Of a stretch of DNA of 64,000 nt, positions 47,125-57,003 are shown piece after piece (position 1 is the stretch's first letter; every line of letters begins with the position of its first letter). The notes beneath the pieces are model-generated. The model had not been told where the DNA came from. It saw only the letters and a program-made list of their open reading frames with translations, and made no database searches. A program made the translations under genes and the position numbers. The DNA is from Umbilicaria muhlenbergii (Eukaryota > Ascomycota > Lecanoromycetes > Umbilicariales > Umbilicariaceae), in NCBI GenBank assembly GCA_000611775.1, contig KK106984.1, positions 2,080,580 through 2,144,579 on the forward strand. Direction: 5' to 3'.

Positions 47125-48186
47125 CGGCAAATATCCCCCGAGTACCCCTTTTTTTTTTTCTTTCCGGGGAGTACCCCTTTTTGACTGTATATCGCGGGAG
47201 TACCCCCCCCCCTCCCAAGTTGGGTTATATCGGGGGTGTTACCCCCCTGAATTAAACCCCGCTGTCGCTGCCGCTAGTCCCGCTTAAAGAAATAATATAT
47301 CAGGGGAGTACCCCCCCCCTTGAATTAGACCCCGCAGTCGCTGCCGCTAGTCCATGAAGCCTGCACTTGATATTGCGGAGAACCTAGGGCTCAAGGTTTC
47401 AAAGAAATGTGTGCTTCTATTCCGCCAAGCAGTCGTGGCCAAATCCAGGGGTTTATTCGATGATATTATGAGAAAGATTGAAGACGAGTCGGCTGTCTGT
47501 GCACTGTATATCAAGGGAATTCCAAAGGAACGCTGAGCAAAGCATGCTTTTCCACGCCCTTGATATGGATTTACTACATCCAACATTGTTGAGTCCACCA
47601 ACAGTCATTGACTTGAAGCTCATGAGAAGCCTGCTCTTGAGCTTCTAGCCTCTGTCTGGACGGGGGTTATGCAGAAGATTTATGATCAACAGTCCCGTCA
47701 GCATATCACTACCAGAATCACAGATTATGCCCTTAAGCACCTGAAGAAGGAGCGAGAGCAATCTGGCAAAAATTATGTCACAGACTCTGATGCCCTGATT
47801 GCCCTGATGACATCCCCTACTGGCGCATCTCATTTAGTGGACTTAGGAAAGAAGGAGTGCACTTGCCTTGAGTTTCAGGATCATCAATTACCCTGTTGAC
47901 ATGCTCTGCAAGTATGTCGAGAACGGAGGCTGAAAAGGGAGCTTTATGCAAGCCATACCTACTCTATAGACTCCTATAGAAAGACATACGAGCGAGCCAT
48001 GCCTCCTATTCAACTGGATGAGCTCAACAAAGATTCCCACTGTCGAGCTCCTCCCATAATGAATTTGGCTGTTAGACCGCACAGGCGTGTAATTTTTAGT
48101 GGGGGGGTACTCCCGCGATATACAGTCAAAAAGGGGTACTCCCCGGAAAGAAAAAAAAAAAGGGGGTACTCGGGGGATATTTGCCG
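47125..48186 (+). mobile_element. Internally deleted MULE (Mutator-like) element with SWIM finger remnant
   Basis: The 1,062-bp element has roughly 90-bp terminal inverted repeats starting CGGCAAATATCCCCCGAGTA, rich in G/C and A/T homopolymers. A perfect 9-bp target duplication, CTGAAGCGA, flanks it (47,116-47,124 and 48,187-48,195). Long TIRs plus a 9-bp duplication are diagnostic of Mutator-like elements. The interior holds only the end of a transposase: a helical stretch at 47,354-47,536 and a region at 47,669-47,899 ending in CTCLEFQDHQLPC followed by a His, the CxC...CxH SWIM zinc finger found C-terminal in MULE transposases. The catalytic DDE part is missing. Two copies of GTCGCTGCCGCTAGTCC lie at about 47,265 and 47,335. 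Confidence 0.9.
47669..47930 (+). pseudogene. MULE transposase C-terminal remnant (SWIM finger)
   Basis: The frame from 47,669 reads MQKIYDQQSRQHITTRITDY and continues to KKECTCLEFQDHQLPC, where a TGA stands before the final His of the SWIM motif. The family normally has about 500 or more residues upstream, which are absent here. The stop could be a C-to-T or G-to-A change in an old copy. Confidence 0.75.
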
Positions 48187-48489
48187 CTGAAGCGAGGAAC
48201 GGTGTGCCCTTACGAGAAAGACATATGCGAAGGCTGCTATTGCAGCGTTTGAGTGGACTATCACCATCGCAAGATCTTGGATCTAAGCACTCATTTGAAT
48301 ACCAATACTATAGTGGTTTCTCCTACTTTATACTGGTACCCGGATTTTGCATCCTTAATCTGTCGTGACCTGCCCCATCCTTATTCATTGCCCATCAACA
48401 TCAAAGGCGGCTGCACAATTCAGTCTGGCAGGCTTCCTGTAAGGGTTCCCACCCACCATCCTCAGCCCATACGCCGCTACGAGGAACAA

Positions 48490-50736
48490 TGAGCTCATAC
48501 GTAAGTAGAGGGTGGTTGAAGGTGATCCTTATCTCGTAATCCATACGACGGTAGTATTTCTTGGTTTTTGGGTTTCGCATTTTCGGAAGGGTACGATAAT
48601 CAAGTCGGACACATCAAACTGCAGTATTTTCAGGATTTGGATATCTGTCTCAGTGCGTCAGCCATCATGTCTGTATTTGGGGTTTCGACAAGATCACCAT
48701 TGGCAGGCTCGTTGACAGAGAGTGAATCACTGCTGTGAGAACTGGATGCATAAAGCTTTTCGTCGATTCCTTCAGTCCATTTGTGCAACGGTCCGCATCT
48801 CCAGCCTCTGACCGATTTAACGGTGCCGTCTTTCACGACATCATCCTACGCTTAGTGACCGTCATCAGACTCATCACTCTGGTTGAAGTTGTGTGTGAGG
48901 AGAACCACGATCTTGAAAAGCCACTTGACGACATCATGAACGACGCGGACATGATCATGCTCATCCCAATACCACTTCATCTTTCCATGTCTGCCAAAGT
49001 CAAATTCTTCATCCCAGCATACTCCGTAGCTGCGACGTAGATAGCGCTCGCTGATGGACTCCTTATGTAAGGCTCTCAAGACCGCTCCTTTGGCGACGAC
49101 ATGGGCACTGGGTAATGGTCAGTCATTTCAACCCTAATATCATACCCACTTCCGCCATAACTTAACCCTTCTAAAGAGAGAGCAGGGGGATTCTGTGGAT
49201 CCGCTCACCTGAACAAGTACTTCCGAGAGTTCTTCGCCGAATACATTGATGAAGACATGGAGAAGATCCTCTCAGACTTAAGAAGACAGGAAACTCAACA
49301 GTCTATCGACCATGTTCTGAATCTTGCTGTCGCCGACTTTGAAGAAAGTAAGAAGCAATTCAACGGATTTTCAGGAGATCAAAAGTTCAGTATCCATATA
49401 CTCGGAATTCAAGCAACTCCTAATCGCGGAATCGTCCAAGACCGAGTGTTGATTGAAAAGTGAGCTTGTAATTTATGTGGCCATGCATTTTTGACTGGTA
49501 ATAGGACGAAGATAACCGCACTATTCGGGAGGATTGTAGATACTATCATCAAGATGATTGAGGAGCAGATCAAGGCCTTTTAGAGAAAGCACAAGCGCGC
49601 TAAAAAAAGGATCTCGGTACCCCAAAACCGTCACTTGTTCATCATTGACATGCACTCACTTCTTACAGCGTATCATGTTTGTCAGCGGCCTGAGCGGAAG
49701 CCCACATGTGGTTGAAGCACTGAGCAGGAATTTCTCGAAGGGTCCTAGGCCTCTCAAAATCATTGTGCCACACGGAGATTCGCAAATCAAACCAGTGTAG
49801 CCTACCTGTCCCCCGTACGCCTTCTGCCATCGTCCAGGTTGGCTGTTGAGATTCGATGGTATAGGTTATGAAATCCTGGGGGCTGTTAGCAATGTCTTGG
49901 TTCACAGTGTAGAGTGATGCCACCTACGCCAGTTCCACCGCCAATGTCAGCTACCAAAAAGGGCTCACTAGACTGCACATTATCAGCTCTCGGTCGCTAA
50001 CTTGCCGATCTCTCTGCTTTGCGGGTGGGCCGACCTGATGACAGATGTTGTCTCCCAATTCATCCACTTCTTGTTCGAATTCTTGCTGCATAGTGAACGC
50101 AGCTGCTGCTTCTGGCTCGGACACAAGATATGTTTTCGGAAGTCCTGCGTCCGCAGCAGCCTCCATCATGATGTGGTTCATCTCAACAGTCCAGAGGGCT
50201 GGTACACTCAAGACGCATTCCATCTCCCATATTTCGAAGTCTGAGTAGCTGGCCCATCTTTTATTGAGGTACTTCATCGTGGATGCATACAGTTCCTTCA
50301 GATAGATGACGATCAAGTCCGGGACGGTAAGGGGATATTCCTCTCCAGCATCTTCGGGAAGACAAGCGAGTTGCTCTGACAGTCTTGTCCTAATATCTCG
50401 CGTCTGCTCAGAATCACCAAGTCCGAGTTTCAACAGTGCAATGCGGTCGGCCTCTGTAATTTCGTGATTACGGACATGCTCCTCAACCTCATGACCCCAT
50501 GAAAACTTTCGAGTACGGTTGTGCCACGCAATTTCTGTTCTTACCTGAGGATCTCCACAGAATGGCACATATTGCAACTTGGTCGTCGAGAAGTCGCCCA
50601 CCGCAACTGTTGGTGTCCGCCGACTCGCTATCAGATTTTGCTTTGCGTATGCCACTGCAGAAAATGTGGTCCCGAAATCAATGCCGATTTTCAGCTTCGT
50701 CACGGGCTCATTCGAACCGAACGAAGCCATTTCCAT
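48490..50736 (-). pseudogene. Hsp70-like ATPase gene broken by an internal inversion
   Basis: The minus strand starts at ATG 50,736 with KIGIDFGTTFSAVAYA (phosphate-1 loop). It continues through EMECVLSVPALWT and YLVSEPEAAAAFTMQQ, then after introns VADIGGGTG|DFITYTIESQQPT (phosphate-2), stopping near 49,803 at GVRGTG. The next expected part (GFCGSAHLNKYFREFF ... FSIHILGIQ ... FVSGLSGSPHVVEAL) is on the plus strand at 49,187-49,791. The tail (VVAKGAVLRALHKES ... ERYLRRSYGVCWDEEF ... LYASSSHSS ... KMRNPKTKKYYRRMDYEI) is again on the minus strand, 49,105 to about 48,490. So about 690 bp in the middle are flipped. CACTGG (49,106-49,111) and CCAGTG (49,792-49,797) mark the breakpoints. Small frame changes exist in the tail. 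Fungal relatives are large cytosolic Hsp70-like proteins of unclear function, often expanded. Confidence 0.82.
49106..49797. other. Inverted segment inside the Hsp70-like gene
   Basis: Coding orientation flips at both ends. Inverted 6-bp microhomology CACTGG/CCAGTG lies exactly at the two junctions. Turning the segment back restores a GT-AG intron (GTAGGC...GAGCAG) between GTG and GFCGSAH in the correct phase. Confidence 0.8.
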
Positions 50737-51222
50737 AGTCGAGAGCTCGAGGTAACTCTTTGCAGAGAATAGAAATCAGATGAAACGTGCGATGGCTGAG
50801 ACTACATTTCTGGCTCCCCGTTGTGGTTTAGTCTTTCGGGCACAGCCATTTTGTACTGCCACACCATGAATCCTAAAATGATTAAACCAAAGTGAAGACC
50901 CACTGTTGACCGACATCACCTGCACACTGCACGTGCTTCCTGCCTTTTCGTAGTTTGCATGAGCCTCGCAGTGCTGTTAGGTAATGCATAGGTATGCATG
51001 ATTAAGATAGTTGACTGCGTCACTAGATCCACAATCTCTCAACCTGGAGGCTTATCTCAAGCATATTGTTCTTGTATGGCTGCAACCCTGATTTTCTACG
51101 CAATTCCCAGATTGAAGCTGTTATTGCAAACACCCTACTCACCGCCCAGAGTGACTGCAGAAAGCAAAGCTGCGAACCTAACTTCAAAGGAAACTCTACG
51201 TTCAACTCTTTGTTTCGAGAAG

Positions 51223-52818
51223 ATGACGCCACCAGTTTTATCTGCTGGAATGATCGATGTGCTTCTTGATCATCTCGAGATGCACAAAGGCGAGACCGGA
51301 CGGTACATGGTTGATAGAATCGGCGCCTACCAAGACGCTGTCAAGATGTTTGCGGACGAACACGGCAAGCACCTCACCGTCGCCGTAATCGAGTGGCAGT
51401 TCAATTGAGCACCTCTGCCACAAGAGAAAGTTGAGGAAGAGTCCCATGATACCTGAAGATAGGCTGTTCCTTGAAGGTCGCGCAGTTCTCGGAGAGCAAC
51501 TGGGCAAAGACTTTCTCTCACGCCGTGAGAAAGAGGAATTATTGGGTAAGGCTTCCCGATTCCGTGTAGGAGCGGCAGCCGGGCCTAGAAAGGCAGCCAA
51601 CGATCGAAGAAAGGCACGGACCAAATCACAACTAGAACGACCAGCCGAACAGAGGGAAGGATTACATGCTCAAGCCGCAGTGGAAACTCATGACCATGAA
51701 GCCTCAGGAGATCCATCGTCAGGCCGTCAACCAAACCCGATCCACCGAGTTGTCTATATGCAAAGTGTCGTCGGATGCATGTGACACTCCAGTCCAGTCG
51801 GCGCATGTACGACAAGACCACGATAAGAGTGTTTGGTCATACCCTGCTTCGCCACTACCCCAGGCAGTTATGCCAGTTAAGACACCAGCCTCAGCTCCTC
51901 AGGTTCTTGATCGGCCCTCGAGATCGGGCCCCTCAGACCCTATTTCAGGACAGGTTACAACCACTGCGAGTATGCCTCCAGCTTCTGATGACAATCAGCA
52001 CGGGCCCTGCTGTAACCAGGGGATCCTCGATGAGGATCCACAACGCTTTATTCCTAATTTCAAAGACCTTTCGAAATGTATGGAAAAGATAAGGGTCAAC
52101 ATCCGCTCCACTGTCAGCATATTTTTGGAAAATGCCAACGTTGGCGTCCGAAAAACCCCGCAGATCTACTCTTCTCTCTGCTCGGGGCATTTTTTAAACA
52201 TTTGCAAGCGTTTGTATGGCGTCGGAACGAAGGAAGAGCTGTTAAAGCGGTCTTTTGATTTACAGCTGCGGTCAAGTCTTGTTATGGACTTCTTCCGGGC
52301 TATGATAGCCGCCGCAGCAACTGAATGGGTATTGAACGGGCCAGATGGACCATCATCAGCTGACGTGCGGCGTAAGTCTGACTTTCAGTGCCTGTACGAC
52401 GCTGAAGCCACACACTGTTAGTGCTCTCATGCTCTATTTACCTTTTCCGTTGTCAAAGTGCCAACTGACAAAGATACGATGCTGTTACAGTACCGGAAGC
52501 TCATCATGAGGAGGTCTATCGCAGATGCCGATATAAATACCTTGTAGAAAAGAGTGATCTCGGACCCACTGCATTCGACCTCGCTCATCGCTTTGCCACG
52601 GCGGTTCTTCCATTGACAAAGTCTAAATGGCCAACAATGTTTTTGATGAGAAGTACATGGGCATCGAGCCAAGCGGTTTCGCGGATGCACATCCTGAGAA
52701 AGCTCTTCATGTTCATATGGCTCTGTCCCCGGCTCTCCTGCACACAGAGGGGTTCGAGAGAAAAAGAGAAGGCCGGCAGCCAAGGACAATCTGTTATGCG
52801 ATGGTGGTGTTACAGTAG
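51223..52818 (+). pseudogene. Decayed fungal gene of unknown function
   Basis: Protein-like blocks lie in order on the plus strand: MTPPVLSAGMIDVLLDHLEM (51,223), RLFLEGRAVLGEQLGKDFLS (from 51,431), then a long frame 51,666-52,421. That frame has a disordered Pro/Ser/Gln part and an ordered end (CMEKIRVNIRSTVSIFLENA, ICKRLYGVGTKEELLKRSFD, LVMDFFRAMIAAAATEWVL). Beyond it lie YRKLIMRRSIADADINTL near 52,490 and VFDEKYMGIEPSGFADAHPE to 52,818. The composition matches large hypothetical proteins I have seen in ascomycetes, with no known role. Stops and frame changes between blocks exceed what introns explain, for example TGA at 51,406-51,408 and TAG just after ADINTL, so it is probably dead. A heavily spliced live gene cannot be fully excluded. 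Confidence 0.5.
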
Positions 52819-53232
52819 GCGAGCTGCAACGTCCTCGGACCAGGTGAATTAGCGGAGAGGAAGTGGGTGACATGGTAATTGAGCCTCAACGCTATTTACG
52901 TATCTCGGCCACTTGATAAGGATATAGATATTCATGAACCATGACACATTGGTAATGTAAGCCTGGCCTTATTTTGTAGCACAAAAGAGCCCATGTGTAA
53001 GGGTATCTTGACCTCAAATTTCAAAAGATCCGCCCTGGTCGTCTGTTTCCCGCCTCGTCCGCTACCCATTTGGTGGTCTCGCTTGTTTTGCACACTTATT
53101 TCTTGATGGGGGATACCTTAGCAGGCTTAGTTATGCGAGGTGCCAAGTAAGCGAGCTGTGCAGGATAGGGCACCAATGCGGCCAAGCTAGCAAGGTAAGC
53201 TCCTTTAACAATCTGGGTTCTCGAAGAAAAAG
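52819..53232. other. Intergenic, no gene seen
   Basis: No motif or repeat is recognised between the decayed gene and the fold-back element. Confidence 0.4.
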
Positions 53233-53433
53233 GTAAGAGTACCTTATGTAGCAAAAGTCATGAGTAGAAGGGAGATTCCGCTTGATTTTCTCTAAGTCCC
53301 ACGGTGTAGCAATGAGTAAGGAACGCGTAGAATTAGGCATTCCACCTCATGATGGCTGTTTCGCTACCGTGGGACTTAGAAAAAAGCAAGCGAAATTTCC
53401 CCTCTATTCATGACTTTTGCTACATACTCTTAC
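53233..53433. mobile_element. Fold-back (MITE-like) element
   Basis: Two arms of about 75 bp (53,233-53,309 and 53,360-53,433) are inverted copies with roughly 85% identity by eye, around a loop of about 50 bp. Outer ends are GTAAGAGTA. Shared motifs include TGTAGCAAAAGTCATGA and CTAAGTCCCACGGT. No coding capacity. It could be a MITE or a silent hairpin, and I cannot define a target duplication with confidence. Confidence 0.7.
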
Positions 53434-53448
53434 TCTTCCACCAGCTAT

Positions 53449-53754
53449 CTACTTGTGTCGACGGCCCTCAAAGCTTTGACTTCTGCACGTGTCTATTGCT
53501 GTGAATGGTTCATCTGCTGCTTGTGAGGGGAGACAGAGAGGGAGTTTGCGGTCCATGAAGGAGAGCGGATAGCGACCAAGAGCCATTGGCGGAGAGGGTA
53601 GAATCACGTAGTAGACCAAGGAGCCCATTACAAGGGTGCAGGCCGCTTGATTCCCTAGGGTATCGAGATCGATTACTCGTAGACGCATAGACGAGATGGT
53701 TCCTGTGGCTACTGCCGCAGAGATCGCGTCCTTGCATGGCTTAGACTCTATCAC
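53449..53754 (-). CDS. Doubtful small ORF
   Basis: The 101-residue frame on the minus strand begins MIESKPCKDAISAAVATGTI and contains a hydrophobic stretch AACTLVMGSLVYYVILPSPP. The first 60 residues are protein-like, but there is no family, and a 3' part or further exons cannot be recognised. It may be a fragment of a larger lost gene. Confidence 0.25.
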   Translation of the reverse strand: MIESKPCKDAISAAVATGTISSMRLRVIDLDTLGNQAACTLVMGSLVYYVILPSPPMALGRYPLSFMDRKLPLCLPSQAADEPFTAIDTCRSQSFEGRRHK

Positions 53755-54010
53755 AATGTTGAAGGAAAATACTAAAAGGGAGACAGCGCCAAGGCAGTAA
53801 GAAGACCTAGCGGCATATATGGATCACAGCAAGGGTCTCAGAATTCCAACACTATTCGATAGATCACTGGTATCAACTAGCTAAACCCAGACATCCTGCC
53901 GCTGGAAGAAAACGATGGAGGCGCTGGAACAATACTCAGATCCCGCCATACAAGATCGGGAGACCGAAGACTGAACGTAGTCCTTTTATCAACCTTTCCT
54001 ACCACGTTTT

Positions 54011-56150
54011 TCAAGAGTGCTTCGGTTGCATCTCCTTCTCTGCCTTCTTTTCCTCCGCATTCTTCAGCTCGTCCGGATTGACCTCATAAGCCCTCTCATC
54101 GCGCTCAAGATCCTCGCCTGTTGCCGATTTCCCACTTTTCGAGGCACCCTGCGACTTCGATTTCGAATCTGCCTCCTTCGCCGCGCCCTCGGACTTTTCC
54201 TTTGCGGCTTTAGATTTCTCCTTAGCCGTTTCCGACGCATCTTTGGCGGCATCCTGACCTTTATTGGCCGCGGTCTTACCATTCTCTTTTGCGGCCTGAG
54301 AAGCGTCTTTGGCGGCGTCTTGACCTTTGCTCGCCGCGTTCTTCCCCTTTTCTTTCGCAGTTTCGGATACGTCCTTGGCCGCTTCTTGACCTTTGCTGGC
54401 CGCGCTCTTCGCCTTTTCTTGTGCATCTTCGGAAGCTTCCTTTGCGGCATCTTGGCCTTTACTTGCTGTACCTTTGGCCTTTTTGACAAGCTTGTCGGCG
54501 CCTTTCTTCAAGCCAGCTTTAGCCTCTTCAGCCTTGGCTTTGATGTCGTCAGTCAGCCCCGGAGGAATGCTCATGTCCTCATTACCCTGTTCGTCTGCCA
54601 TGGCTTCGTGAATCTGCCTCTCAACCCCTTTGAATGCATCCTTGCTTGCTTTCTCCGCGTTGTCGAAAACGTGCTTGTGCTTGCTGTTAGGATCTCGCTT
54701 CGAGGTTGCGTTATTACGGTTGACGTAGGAGCGAACGAAGAAATCGATGAAAAGAAGACTAGCAGGATAGTATTAGCCGAATGATCTAATGAGATAGGTG
54801 AGAGGAGCTTACGTAAGCGGCGCCAAGTAAAAAACGTTCAACCAGATGGCAAAGACTTGGCCCGAAGTGTCAAGGCAGTGGACCGTTTGGGTTGTATTAC
54901 GATACCTAATCTCCTCAAGTGCTTTCTCGACTTCCTCGTGGTGGACTGCGTCGATACCGAACGTTTCACCCTGGCTGTTACGCACGTTCTCTGCTAATCC
55001 TTCCTCCCCGGCAGCACGCAGAGCAATTTTCTTGAGCCAGCCACCTACGCCCGCTGTTGCTGTTGCGCTAACGAATGCCGAAGAAACGGAAGACGCGGCC
55101 GATGGTATGGCTGTTGATAGGTTATGGACGAAGAGGTATGGGACCGACACAGGAATTTCGTAAGCGATGAAGAGATGTGCCAAGGCGTACGAGGCTCCTA
55201 CGACAAGTTGAAGGATTTGAAGCATGGTCAAGGTGCGCTTGAGGAAATGAGGAACCCGAAACGTGAGTGCGGTAAGAGCGTAGTATGTGTACTGCGTGTG
55301 GGTAAGTTAGAATTCCTAGAACCAGCAGCAAGCAGAGGCGAAAGACAAATCGCGGAGGTGAACCTACCATCAACGCATGCAAGCCTGAATTTACAAGGAC
55401 AAACATCCAGATTGGAGGTGACATGTACCGAATCCCTGCCCAGACACACATCATAGCTCCGGCATGATGAAAGGTTTGCAGAAGCGAGCTGTTTTTGCCT
55501 TTTGCGAGAATGACCAATGTGTCGACGACCTCGTAGAATTTGGAGAGGTAGAATAACCATCCGTAATACGCAAGCCCTTCGTTCCAGAATCTACCTACAT
55601 CCATCGAGTCTGGATTGAAACCGGCGAGCTTGATAGCTTCATTTGTGACTCCCCAAGCGCTTGTGGTAGAGTTGTACGTAGCGGCATTGCCCAGTCCTCG
55701 GGGTCCATGCATCTTGCACATAGCGTCTGCCACCCCAGCCAGCCCGTGCTCCCCTTTGAGGCCCGGCCAGGTGTGCCTCACCGCATGGATCATTCCAGCG
55801 CATGTCCACGCCGAATAAACCGCGAGGAAGACATTGTGAAGAACCACGAATAGGTAGAAAACACGCGTCTTGCTCAAAGCCCATGGCTTGTTATTCCTCT
55901 GTTTGTTCCATTGGTTGATAATGGAGACGGTGACAGCATAGACCAACGCAATGGTGATTGGGTAATTGACACTGAGCAAGTTATTGTAGAGTTCTGGGGG
56001 TATATGAAAAGGTCTCGCAAGGGTATGGTCCGATACGGGAGGCGAGAGTGACTCCGGAAGGGGCGCTGGAGGGAATTCGAAAATCGATACTGGCGGAGTG
56101 GTGACGTGGACAGAGAAGGATGATGTGGTATGTGAAGGTAGGTTGAGCAT
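54011..56150 (-). CDS. Fatty-acid elongase (ELO family) with LEA-like C-terminal tail
   Basis: Exons 56,150-55,368, 55,291-54,813 and 54,758-54,011 splice in frame (GT-AG introns of 76 and 54 bp) to 669 residues. ELO proteins are multi-pass ER enzymes that condense acyl-CoA with malonyl-CoA. Seen here: YYGWLFYLSKFYEVVDTLVI, then LLQTFHHAGAMMCVW near residues 224-235, and RYMSPPIWMFVLVNSGLHALM with YTYYALTAL across the splice. The ELO HxxHH box reads QTFHH, so its first His is replaced by Gln, as I recall for one fungal subfamily. After the last membrane segment (FLFIDFFVRSYV) comes a cytosolic tail of about 230 residues. Residues 519-606 hold four copies of a 22-residue A-S-K-G-Q-D-A-A-K type repeat, resembling LEA group 3 motifs. 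The frame is intact and the fusion is supported by splice phase. Confidence 0.86.
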
Positions 56151-57003
56151 CTTGAGAACTATGGCGACACCGTCAGCCTTGATTCGTGCGGGCTATCAGG
56201 TGCGATGCTCGACAACAGTTATGCACGCGACTCTGAAATTGAAGTCAGTGCCGGCTCGAACAAAGCCAAAATGCTTCCCAACAAAGCCGAGGTACGTCCC
56301 GACAAAGCCGAAGCGCGTCCAGAATGGCCAAAGGTGTCACAAGGCACCGCGACAAGCTGACAGTCAGGTGGATCCAAGGCAAGAGGCAACCGGCGCGAGT
56401 GAGGAGGACCAGGAAGACCTTGGAGGAAAGAGAAGGGAAATCTAATATCGCGCAAGGCAAGGATCGATCTACGTACTGCGTTGTCGTTGCGTTTCCAGTG
56501 ACACCGTCTTGCCAATTGAGCGGGGACCTCAGCGATCGAAGTGGCGCTGGCTATGAAGGTGAAGGTAACCAACACGGCGATGGTTGAGCGTTGCGACGCG
56601 GTCTGCTCTTGGAGTTTGCTCTTTGCTCTTTGCTCTTTGCGCGTGCCCTTTGCTTTGTGATTGAAACCAAAGAATGCCGGTGGCTGAAACCGCTAAACCG
56701 CGACGTCAGAATGTGTGGCGGACGACATCGCTTCATCCGCCAATCACCATCTCCTCTGGCGCTCTCCTGCCCTCTTCCTTGTTTCGCCGACTCTTAACTG
56801 CGTGGCACAGTTACAGAATCTGACCTAGTTGTGCCAGAACTTAACACTGTCGCTGTGCAACGTCCAGCGATTCGACATTGGTGAAGAGCTTGGTTGCACA
56901 GTATGGACTACGCCCTAGGCTACACCATGTGCTCAATACCTATATTATCCAGGCTGTCTTCTCTGCTTTTGATCTTGTTCGCTGTTCTTCCTCTACATAC
57001 ACC
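56151..57003. other. Divergent promoter region
   Basis: The elongase is transcribed leftward and the modin-like gene rightward from this 850-bp region. Short Gly/Lys/Pro tandem-like codons (about 56,260-56,330) and three copies of GCTCTTT (56,610-56,640) are present. No gene is supported. Confidence 0.4.

Noticed and set aside
54017-54784. 255-residue plus-strand ORF rich in Leu/Phe/Arg
   Set aside because: Antisense shadow of the repetitive LEA-like elongase tail.
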